Assembly (NCBI GenBank): GCA_003991915.1
Contig: RQTK01000960.1
Location: forward strand, 91,590-155,589
Reading direction: 5' to 3'
DNA: 64,000 bases
Source: Elysia chlorotica
Lineage: Eukaryota; Mollusca; Gastropoda; Plakobranchidae
Both the position numbers and the translations under genes were made by a program. Numbering within the stretch: position 1 is the stretch's first letter; each line of letters begins with the position of its first letter. The notes under the pieces were generated by a model. That model was not told where the DNA came from and did not search any database. It worked only from the letters and a program-made list of their open reading frames with translations. This document shows positions 49,550 to 58,504 of the stretch, piece by piece.

Positions 49550-52485
49550 GTGAGGGGGGACCACGAGCTCACTCAGATATTTGTTCAAATTCAATAAATT
49601 AAAAAGAAAGATGACGATACGAACTGATACGATACGATACGATAACTTTATTAATCCTCAAGGGAAATTTGGCATGGTTTTCAGCATTACATTTTACAAT
49701 GAACATCATAATATATATATATATAGAAGTGCACACAAGTATACAAGATTATTAACAGTTATAAATTTCTCTTTGTCCTTATTAATAAAACAGAGTAATT
49801 ATAAATCTTACAACATCTTAATGCTATGCAAAACTGACTTATCCAAAGTCTTTTCAATTTACTGTAACTTATTTAATGATGTAGATAAAAGTAAAAGAGA
49901 AAAAAGAGTGATATTAGTTATACATGTATAATAATGTATTTTTCTTTTTTTTATTTATTATGAATATGATGGGAACAAATATGAAAATAATAGAGAGAAA
50001 ATAATAATTATCAATGATTTAAACAAAAAAAAATCTGAAATGGTGCATTGAAAAATTTAAAAATTAGATTTTAAGAATTAAAATAAAAAAAATAAAAACA
50101 ACAATTAAAACTGTTTAAATGCATTATATTCTCAACATAATGAAAAAAAAATGAATGTGTTACTTAACTTCATTGTTTTTTCCCTTTCTTTTTTTTTCAG
50201 ACCAATGAAACGCCTGAAGCCATTGTCTGCCTCCCTGCAAACAAGGTAAGTTGGTTACAAGCATGCTAGAAAGACTGTTTACTTTGGTACATTTTTCTTT
50301 TTCTTTGAAGCCATTGTAGTAGTAGTAGTAACCCATTATCATGTATATTTTGATGTCATTAAGCCAACATATTGATAATTTAAAAACAAATCAATTTGTG
50401 CGCCAAAAAAAAAAAAGAGTTTAGTGGAATCTGCTTACAATAAAACTCATGGGGAAATAATAACTGAAAGAAAGAAAAAAATGTGTCTTGTAAATGGTTT
50501 ATAATCTTAGAATAAGATGTTTATCTTAATTCTTCTGTATTTGATTAGACAGGTGAATGAAATAGTAAATCAAAGACTGCTATAGATTATACAGGTTTGG
50601 AAAGAGTTATCAGAAAAACTAACACTTTAAAGAATAAAGTGCAGAGGTTTAATTTTTATAATATTGGAAATAATCCATGTAACTTCTTCCCATACACCAT
50701 ACTAATAACTAAACATCAAGGATGAATTTTGAAAAAGAATAAAGTGCAGATGTTTAATTTTTTAAATCTTGGAAAAAATCTATGTAACTTCTTCCTATGC
50801 ACCATATTCAATACTGAACATCATGAATGTTTTTTGAATGTCCATGTTTTGATTATTAAGCAGACCAATCAGAGGCAGGGGGCGGCTAAGGGGCTCCTCA
50901 AATCACAGCAAGAGGGAAAACAAACACCAGTCTTAAACATAAAAGAACAATGAAAGAATATTTAATATTTACCTTCTTTTAATTTTCCCCCCCCCTTTCA
51001 ATCTGTGAACAAGTTTTCATTTTTAACTTTTTTTTTCTTTTTGTCAAGTAGACCAACTCGAGGCAGAGGGCGACCCAGGGGATCCACAAACCACAGCGTC
51101 GTCAACAACGCCACAATACCTCTAAAATCAGAACTCAACCCCACACTAAACGCACTCAACACGTCGGGCGACTGCGTGAAAAAAACGTACTACATGACCA
51201 AAGTGCGAGACCGTCAGAACGTGGGTCGCGCGTTTCTGCGCATGCTCGCCACAGACATGGAGCATCCATCCATCGTCAATCGTCCCGGGTTCCGGAATTT
51301 TGTGGCGGCACTAGACAGCCGGTTCGAGCTGCCCCAGAAGAAGAACATCATGAAGACGATGATTCCAGAACTTGCCGAGGAAATAAAGCAAAAGGTATAG
51401 AGATTTTAAAGAGAGTAGAATCTGCATAAGACAAACTATGGCTTTATATTAACTCTTTCCGTGGCCCAAATTCCTTAATTATTTTTTTTTTAAACTTTAC
51501 AGTCGTATTTTGTTCTGTTGGAGTGGAAGTACCAAGACAACCAGAACTAAGTATAAAATATTCATAGTAATTTTACCATATATGAGACTATGGAGTGAAA
51601 TGGTGAATAGTTCTGATGATTTACTCCCTTACAGGTGAAGCTGAATGTCGACGTGGCGTCATACTTCGCGCTGTCCGTGGAGTCGTGGAAGTATCGGGAG
51701 AGCCAGAGCTACATGACGGTGAGCGCTCACTTCATCAGGGACTCGTGGGAGATGAGCAGCATTGTGCTGGAGACATTCGACTGTACCGAGGACAGGACAG
51801 GTGGGCACACACAATTCAAATGTGTGAGGAGGGTGGGAGAGGAGGTAGGGGTGGTCAATTGATAGAGAATAAACGTATAAACGTAACTGTTGGAGACATA
51901 TTCGTGAGTAAGTTTAGGCCTTAATGTCGTAGGTTGCCTAGATCTAAAATCTAAATTTAGTCTACGACATATTCATGGCAATTTTTATACTATATTTTGA
52001 GGTAGGCTCATACCTGCTCATTTGTAGGATAAAGGGCTAAAACATAGTTGAAAATCTATCTGTTCTCAATCACTTACAATTCTTCTGGTACGTTTTAGCA
52101 AGGTTGAGATTGAGCTTAATTTAACCATTTCTTCACACCTAATAATGCATTCACACATTGATATGATTTTTCATAATTTTGATCTTCGAAAAGAAAAAGA
52201 TGAGTAGGTCACTTTTTACTTTTATTTCCAGTAAAAAATAAACTTATTAGATCAGATATGTCTGTTTTTCATGGTTAAAAATTCGACTTATATGAGTGGC
52301 CACAGTAGCAGTAGAAGCATTATCAGCAGCAGCAGTAGTAAAAATATTATTATAGTTAACATTTACTTTTGTGCTATTGTTGTTGTTGTTGTTGTTGTTG
52401 TTTATATTATTAACTTTCTTATTATCTTAATCACCACCAATATCATAAATAACCAAGGCCATGACTATTATTATTATTATTATTA

Positions 52486-52524
<39 letters not shown>

Positions 52525-55298
52525 TATTATTATTATTATCATTATTGTCAATTTTGTGACTATTGTTATTGTTACTCTCTATTTTTTTCATTTGTGCGAC
52601 TTAAACCGGCCACCAAATGTGCTTTAAAGGAAAAAATATAGATATTTCTATATTACATTATTTTATGACGACTCCTGGTATGGACAATTTTAAAGCTGGC
52701 TCGGCAAGATACCTAAGATAATTATTAGCTGTCTATTGGATGGTGTATCCAATCTTACTGTTCTCCATTGAATTTAAAAACCTGTGGCCTAAAATTATAC
52801 ACCTGTTCTTGTCTTACCCTAGGTCCTGAAGCCGTTCTACGCAGCCTCCCAGGAACTCTGCACCGAGCCCTACACCTGCATGTCTAAGCTGATCCCGATC
52901 TCGACGCTCCTGCAGCAAGTGACGGACGCCGGTATCTCCGCAGAGGAGAGTTCCACTTCCTGCTCGGCAGCCCAGGCGCAGGCGGCGCTGAGAAACGCTC
53001 TGGCAAGTCAGATGCAGCAACACCTGGCCACCGTGGAAAACAACTACAGACTGGCGGCGGCAACGCTGTTAGACCCCAGGTAGCGGAAAGTCATAACCTT
53101 GGTTTGTACAGTCAGTTTAATGTGACTCGAGGAGACACAAGCTACGTAGATTTATAATTTGGAAAGAGCTCTTCTGATACAAACAGCAGAATCCTTGGTT
53201 ACGGAAGTCATAACCTTGATTTGTACAGTCAATTTAATGTGACTCACCGGACACACAAAGTAGATTTATAACTTGGAAAGAGCTCTTCTCATACAAACAG
53301 CAGAATCCTTGATTTGTACAGTCAGTGTAACGTGACTCGCAGAGACACAAGCTACGTAGATTTATAATTTGGAAAGAGCTCTTCTGATACAAACCGCAGA
53401 ATTCTTGACATCCTTGCTCTGGCTTTATTTATTTTATTATTGTAACAGATTCAAGCAGCCACTTTCGCCGATGCCACTGCCCTCAAGGCTACTGTGTGAT
53501 GTCCAATCATCACATCACTCTTCTTTCTCCTCCTTTATGTATTGATGTTGTTAAATTGAATCACATTGATGTATGCATGTATTTAGAACCAAGGTTCATT
53601 TCCCTATAGGGCAATATAGGCTTATCTTATCTTATCCCCCCCCCCCTTCCCCAAGATTTTAACAGCATGTGTCGGCCTATGCGACAGCCCTGAGTCTGCC
53701 CAGGTCCAGGTTATCACATCCCTTTACTTTCTATGGGAGGTCTGTGGTTCAAATCTCATCAATATCTCCACCCCCCCCCCCCCATTTCCCTTGTGNNNNN
53801 NNNNNNNNNNNNNNNNNNNNNNNNNNNNNNNNNNNNNNNNNNNNNNNNNNNNNNNNNNNNNNNNNNNNNNNNNNNNNNNNNNNNNNNNNNNNNNNNNNNN
53901 NNNNNNNNNNNNNNNNNNNNNNNNNNNNNNNNNNNNNNNNNNNNNNNNNNNNNNNNNNNNNNNNNNNNNNNNNNNNNNNNNNNNNNNNNNNNNNNNNNNN
54001 ATCATGGCATATTAGGCTTGATAGCCTTTAGCCTGCTCTATGCATTTATATTATGGTGAGGGTTGTAGTAGTACCCACACCTACTAGATCTAGTCTAGAT
54101 GTGCAGTCTTTAACTTCACTCCAGCTCTAAATTCAATTCAGTTTTATAAATTGTACTTTTGAAGTGTTTGTCAAGTCTGTAATTATTTTCAGTTGCTGCT
54201 ATATGTTTTGAATTACAGCTCTCTAAATATAAAAATCTGCCCTTCATTGAATTAAAAAAAAAATTTTTTTCAGTCTTTTATTTCATGCTTCTTAAGTAAA
54301 AGATCTTAACTCTGACTTTACCTCACCTATATCACCAATATAAAAATATGTCCTACCATGCACATATATAGGAGAGTCAGACAACTGGAATAATTACATC
54401 TGGAATTTTTAGGTATTTTGCGACAGTGGTAAAAGCAGGCTTTTAGTGAAAATGGCAGAACAGTGACTGCACTTTGCGGGGTTAGAACCCTCAACTTGTA
54501 GATGCATAGGTACCGGATCGCCTTACCACACAAAGAGAACATGGTTTCTACCGCCAGACCACCACGCTCTAGTGTTGTATGTGAAGGCCATATTGCCTGA
54601 GCTAGGAATAAGAGTGGCATGCCATGAGGACATCTTCTGGAGTTTGAAGGAGTTGAGTTGAGTTGGTTCAATATGCAACTTCAGAACTTTATATGCTATA
54701 TTGTGGACGGGCCTCAAGACTGACATCTGACAATTTTTTTGTGCTGCCACACATGAGCCACAGCGGGGATACCATGACTCCTGTCTCAGCCAGTCACATT
54801 ATTCTCAGGGGCTTGAAGGATGGGCTGCTGAAAGATAAAATATTAATTAGACACATCTTTATTTTTGTCCACATTTTTTTCAAGATTCTTCAAAGAGGCG
54901 AACAAACCTCTGAATGTTGACAATCAGCGTTGAAATAAGAATCTTCAAGAACTTTATATCAGACATGGAGCTGTTTTTTGTAGATATGATTTATTTTTCA
55001 ACATTTTTATATTAATGAACACATCCTAAATGTTCAGTATCCACATTTTCCCCACAGATTCTTCAAAGAGGCGAACATCCCTCGGACGAGCGACCCCCTC
55101 CAGTGGTGGAAACTCAACGAGGTCCAGTTCCCGAACCTGAAGGTCCTCGCCAAGAAGTTTCTGTGTGTGCCGGCCACCGCGCTCAGCTCTGATCGGCTGT
55201 TTGACAAGGGAGGCGACGACTTCGCCAGGCGGAGAGACGCGTTCAGGGGCGGACAACTCAACAACATGATCTTCCTCAACAAGAACATTTCGCATTAG
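49290..55298 (+). CDS. ZBED-like BED-finger protein derived from a hAT transposase, core region missing
   Basis: Six exons encode recognisable parts of a hAT-type protein. They are a BED zinc finger (C32, C35, H51, H56, with W17 and F20), an AT-hook (RPTRGRGRPRG, about 102-112), the N-terminal part of the RNase-H-like domain, a segment starting VLKPFYAASQELCTEPYT, and the C-terminal dimerisation domain (DPLQWWK, VPATALSSDRLFDKGG, IFLNKNISH). Its multi-intron structure and lost catalytic signatures suggest a domesticated ZBED-like DNA-binding protein rather than an active transposon. The usual 'D.WTS' acid is Glu (VESW, residue 232), and 'SERvFS' reads SSDRLFD. The stretch expected between TEDRTG and VLKPF (second Asp, His-rich and Trp blocks) is absent, and the phases there do not match. 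It is either a gene missing exons in this assembly or a degenerate gene. Confidence 0.8.
49550..50200. other. ZBED-like intron 1
   Basis: AT-rich, with a GATAC pentamer run (about 49616-49642) and a short AT run near 49710. No exon is seen. Confidence 0.5.
50201..50245 (+). CDS. ZBED-like exon 2 (45 nt)
   Basis: A strong acceptor (TTTTTTTTTCAG|ACC) and donor (ACAAG|GTAAGT). It encodes (R)PMKRLKPLSASLQT(R). Phase 2 on both sides, so it can be included or skipped in frame. Confidence 0.75.
50630..50835. repeat. ~102 bp tandem duplication in intron 2
   Basis: Two copies share AAGAATAAAGTGCAGA.GTTT, TGTAACTTCTTCC.AT.CACCATA and CATCA.GAATG-like blocks. Confidence 0.8.
50848..50925 (+). repeat. 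Duplicate of the ZBED-like exon 3 head plus acceptor
   Basis: ATTAAGCAG|ACCAATCAGAGGCAGGGGGC parallels the true exon 3 head AAGTAG|ACCAACTCGAGGCAGAGGGC. Read in phase it encodes RPIRGRGRLRGSSNHSK, a second AT-hook-like stretch, and then reaches a stop after about 8 more residues with no donor. It is a duplicated, now non-coding exon head or an alternative terminal exon. Confidence 0.75.
51052..51394 (+). CDS. ZBED-like exon 3: AT-hook and N-terminal transposase-like region
   Basis: The acceptor is TTTGTCAAGTAG|ACC and the donor AAAAG|GTATAG. It encodes RPTRGRGRPRGSTNHSVVNN (AT-hook core GRGRPRG), then MLATDMEHPSIVNRPGFRNF and FVAALDSRFELPQKKNIMKT. 'HPSIV..PGF..FV..L...F.LP....' is the usual hAT/ZBED N-terminal block before the catalytic domain. 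Confidence 0.93.
51635..51800 (+). CDS. ZBED-like exon 4: start of the RNase-H-like domain
   Basis: The acceptor is CTCCCTTACAG|GTGAAG and the donor GACAG|GTGGGC. It encodes VKLNVDVASYFALSVESWKY, then RESQSYMTVSAHFIRDSWEM and SSIVLETFDCTEDRT. The SY.TV.AHFI...W...S.VLET pattern is typical of hAT proteins, but the first catalytic Asp is Glu (VES). It leaves one base, which does not match the phase of exon 5. Confidence 0.92.
51801..52822. other. ZBED-like intron 4, expected core exon not found
   Basis: AT-rich, with (TGT)n at 52375-52403 and an (ATT)n tract at about 52460-52545. I searched it by eye for the expected hAT core (Asp-Asn block, His-x-Leu-Asn-Leu block, Trp-Asn-Ser block) and saw none on either strand. 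Confidence 0.55.
52823..53079 (+). CDS. ZBED-like exon 5
   Basis: The acceptor is TGTCTTACCCTAG|GTCCTG and the donor CCCCAG|GTAGCG. It encodes VLKPFYAASQELCTEPYTCM, then SKLIPISTLLQQVTDAGISA and on to YRLAAATLLDP(R). 'VLKPF..A...L......T.S..IP' and 'LA.LLDPR' are conserved hAT blocks. It starts in phase 0. Confidence 0.92.
53080..53410. repeat. ~93-116 bp tandem repeat (3 copies) starting at the exon 5 donor
   Basis: Copies share GGAAAGTCATAACCTTGGTT, TGTACAGTCAGTTTAATGTG, ACTCG.GGAGACACAAGCTACG and GGAAAGAGCTCTTCTGATAC. The first copy begins within the splice donor itself. Confidence 0.9.
53796..54000. other. Assembly gap (205 N) in ZBED-like intron 5
   Basis: Unresolved bases after a poly-C run. 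Missing exon sequence of the ZBED-like gene could lie here. Confidence 1.
54001..54654. other. ZBED-like intron 5, no exon seen
   Basis: AT-rich intron. A possible tRNA-like head lies near 54465-54545 in reverse orientation. Confidence 0.45.
54655..54805 (-). mobile_element. SINE fragment, minus orientation
   Basis: Reverse complement of the SINE tail and body: GTTGAGTTGGTTCAATATGC, TATTGTGGACGGGCCTCAAG, TGACATCTGACAATTTTT, GTGCTGCCACACATGAG and CCAGTCACATTATTCTCAG. Confidence 0.8.
54868..54920 (+). repeat. Duplicate of the ZBED-like exon 6 head
   Basis: CATTTTTTTCAAG|ATTCTTCAAAGAGGCGAACA repeats the first ~22 nt of exon 6 (CATTTTCCCCACAG|ATTCTTCAAAGAGGCGAACA) about 180 bp upstream. The AG is present as CAAG. 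The match fades after AACA. Confidence 0.85.
55058..55298 (+). CDS. ZBED-like exon 6: hAT C-terminal dimerisation domain and stop
   Basis: The acceptor is TTTTCCCCACAG|ATTC. It encodes FFKEANIPRTSDPLQWWKLN, EVQFPNLKVLAKKFLCVPAT, ALSSDRLFDKGGDDFARRRD and on to MIFLNKNISH, TAG at 55296. DPL.WWK.N....P.L..LAKKFL.VPAT is the hAT dimerisation signature. The conserved Glu of SERvF is Asp here. The usual ~60-80 residues between LLDPR and this block are missing. Confidence 0.93.
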
Positions 55299-56110
55299 AT
55301 GTGGAGTAGGGGGGTGGTGGGAGAAGGGGGACTGTAGGTGTTCAGTCATCTCAATAACGCAACAACATGATCTTCCTGAAAAAGAACTTTCTGCATTAGA
55401 TGTACCAAGTGCTGTAAGCTGTTACGACAATGCTGTTTTTTAACTCTATGGCGTGTCTGCATTGTTAATATCAATGCTTCCAATGCAAATCTGCAATTTG
55501 AGTAAATATGTAAATATGTACTAGATATGCAAATATCCTCTTGTTATATCTAAAATGTCTTCCATGATTTAATAGGGAGAGTTGCAATCCGTTTTGTTGT
55601 AGGCCTAGCTTTGAAACCAAAGAAAAATTCTTTGTAGAGTAAAATGGAATAGAACCACGTATCATGAGCGTCTGATGCTGATTATATAAATGGGCAGATA
55701 ATTTTGTATTGGCAAACACATAAACATAAAAAAAGCAAGAAAAAAGTAAAATAAATATTAATAGTTTTCCCCCAATGTTCATATTTATTATATAAGTCAA
55801 TACATGTACTTAAAATGCTGATAATGATAGATAAGATAGTCATCAAAATAATAATCACAATTTTTTTTAATTCACTAATTTGGGGTATGCATGAACACTC
55901 ACTATTAATTTATCTGTTGTTGTATATTTAGCATCAGTCACTGATAGTGTATGACAAAGAAAAAATGAGCTGTCACTTACATGCTTATGGGCCTGCACAT
56001 TTATTTTTTGAGATTTAAGGCAAACAAACAAAACAATATTGAAATTTTGAATAAAAAACATGCGTTATATCCCTTACATAGTGCAATGACTGCGGTGATA
56101 ATTCAATAAA
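55299..56110 (+). other. Probable 3' UTR of the ZBED-like gene
   Basis: AT-rich. The sequence just after the stop contains a partial copy of the C-terminal codons (AACATGATCTTCCTGAAAAA at about 55365). An AATAAA at 56105-56110 followed by GT-rich sequence is a reasonable poly(A) site. Confidence 0.4.
56055..56105. repeat. Fragment related to the long-TIR element
   Basis: ATGCGTTATATCCCTTACATAGTGCAATGACTG resembles ATACGCATTGCCTCCCTTATATAGTGCAATGTCTG in the left arm at 58850-58890. Confidence 0.55.
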
Positions 56111-56438
56111 GTTATTATTGGAGGTGTATTGTACACAGACTCAGCTAATGTTGGCAAAACTCCTTACATGAAAAAATAATTTCCCGTTTATTTTGTTTTA
56201 AGTTAAATGTGAACAAGTTCTTGTAAAGCATCTATGTTTAAATAGAGCTGGCTGGAATTCATTGCTGCTTTTGCTGCTTGTACAAAATGTAGTTAATACT
56301 GTACTGTATTACATTGTCCTTAAAAACTATTTGAACTTTTACTAAATTCATGGACTACTGTATTATACTTGTATGTTGAGAGAAGGGATAGACACACACA
56401 AAGAGAGAGAGAGAGAGAGAAGAGAGAAAGAGGGAGAG

Positions 56439-56473
<35 letters not shown>

Positions 56474-57050
56474 GGTCAAGAAAAATAACACAAATAGCTA
56501 AGACTGCAATATGTGTATGTATAAAATTTGTACATTGTACCATCTTACAGAGGTGACGCAATATACACATATATATACACACACATGTACTAACAATAAT
56601 ACATTTGATGTGATGAAATGTTTCAAAGACAAGTGTTTCGTACCTATAATCTTATACAAGGCCTCCTAATCAAACAAGCTTTCTCACCGCCGTGACTCAC
56701 TTGTCGTAAGGTGCATTGCATTTCTAAAAAAAACATCTTCTCTGGATCTTTAATATTTTTAGAAATATTGGTTCATAAGTACAACATTATGGTAAGCATA
56801 TGGATCGTCTTAAGAAAGAAGTTTACGACCAGTAGTAAGCTACTGCAACTTTGAACTTATGAGCCATTATGCTTATTTCCTGTGTATAATTATGTATACA
56901 TGTATATCCTTTTCTGATGAGATTACTAATATGTACATGCAATAACTATGCCATGTTGTTCTAATGTTGAAAATTGTCAGACATTACAATAAATAATTAT
57001 TAAAGGTTTTTCACATGGCTCCTGTTATAGATTTCAGTAGGTAAAATTAT
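56111..57050. other. Intergenic with GA run and MITE
   Basis: (GA)n at about 56401-56474 and a MITE at 56770-56865. No gene is seen. Confidence 0.5.
56770..56865. mobile_element. Short MITE copy
   Basis: Imperfect inverted repeat: GGTTCATAAGTACAACATTATGGTAAGC against GTAAGCTACTGCAACTTTGAACTTATGAGCC. It is related to the core of the hairpin at 63434-63730. Confidence 0.6.
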
Positions 57051-57056
57051 GTGTTT

Positions 57057-57059
57057 GAG

Positions 57060-57140
<81 letters not shown>

Positions 57141-57160
57141 AGAGAGATATTGAGGGAGGA

Positions 57161-57241
<81 letters not shown>

Positions 57242-57281
57242 GAGAGAGTGAGAGAGAGAGAGGACGAGAGAGAGCGAGAAA

Positions 57282-57330
<49 letters not shown>

Positions 57331-57366
57331 AGAGATGGAAGAGAGAAAGTGAGAGAGAGAGAGAGA
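57057..57366. repeat. Long (GA)n-rich array, ~310 bp
   Basis: GA runs broken by AAGAG, GGGAGG and ATAGAG variants. The open frames on both strands are artefacts. Confidence 0.95.
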
Positions 57367-57554
57367 GCAGACAAAGCAAACAGTCAGTTAGACTGAGAGA
57401 CAAGATAACCATGCAATCTCCATTCAATCAAATGCAAAAAAAAAAAAAAAAAAATTAAGATTACTCACCACTGTGTGTATGGTTAGGGAAAAGATAGATG
57501 ATAACATGTATGATGTAGAAGTGAAGACGGACAGAACAGTCTGAGCATAATGAG

Positions 57555-57735
57555 CAGAGTTAAGATGAGTTGATTGCTTAACGTCCATCAACAGCACTAC
57601 TAAAGTCATACTGTAGACAGGCCCCAAGACTAATGTCTGAAAATTTCTGGTGCTGCCACACAGAGACAGTGCGGGGACGCCTTTACTCCTGTCTCACATT
57701 ATACTGACAAGTGACCCAAGCAGCAGTGGACTTCC
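57555..57735 (-). mobile_element. SINE fragment, minus orientation
   Basis: GTTGATTGCTTAACGTCCATCAACAGC, ACAGGCCCCAAGACTAATGTCTGA, GGTGCTGCCACACAGAGACAG and CTCCTGTCTCACATTATACTGACA match the SINE in reverse complement. Confidence 0.8.
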
Positions 57736-57739
57736 TTAT

Positions 57740-58500
57740 TGGGTGACCAACACTTTAGCACTTGCGCCAGTTTGCCTTCAAATTATGAGCAGGTAAGAGA
57801 AAACCTTGAAAACTCTGGAGATTATTTTACAAAAAAGCAGATAGGGCGAAAGATATAAAAATACAGAACAGTGTGTATGACTTGGATGGAGATTGAACCC
57901 GCACCCTTAATGTGGCATGCAAAACTCAGTTCAGAGTTGTCAGAGACAATGGAAACAAAATAAATACACACCCTGTGGTCATAGATTAAGAGTCTTAAGT
58001 ACAAGACCAAGGTAGCTTACAACACGATTATACCTAGAAAGCTAACCACCATGTTCTTACTAGAATAGATTTAGCCTTTTTTTTTATTACTCAATCTCTT
58101 TTTTAATGAAAAAACAAAAGTGATTTCTCCAAACTTGCACTAGCAAAAAGTAAACCTCCGAGCTGTGAAAAATTAAGGATGATTGAAATAGTTAATTCTT
58201 ACACCATTAGACTAGTGGGTTGGTGACATTATCTCTGCCACATGAAATTCTCTATGATACAATTAAAATCGACGTTCAACATACATGTATTTTCTTTACA
58301 GTATACCATTATACCCATACCCACAAAACAAACATTAAAAGACAAGAACCAAAAGTTTCATCATCGATATGCGATAAAGGGGACGCTACCTAAACAAAAT
58401 TAGAAGGATAATAGGCAATATTTCATTTGCTTCCCTTGTACATCAAGTCTCCTTTCGCATGGATACAATTGTGGCAATTGTGTGTGTTTGTGTGTGTATG
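57740..58500. other. Intergenic, no gene seen
   Basis: AT-rich. Nothing is supported. Confidence 0.5.
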
Positions 58501-58504
58501 AGAG

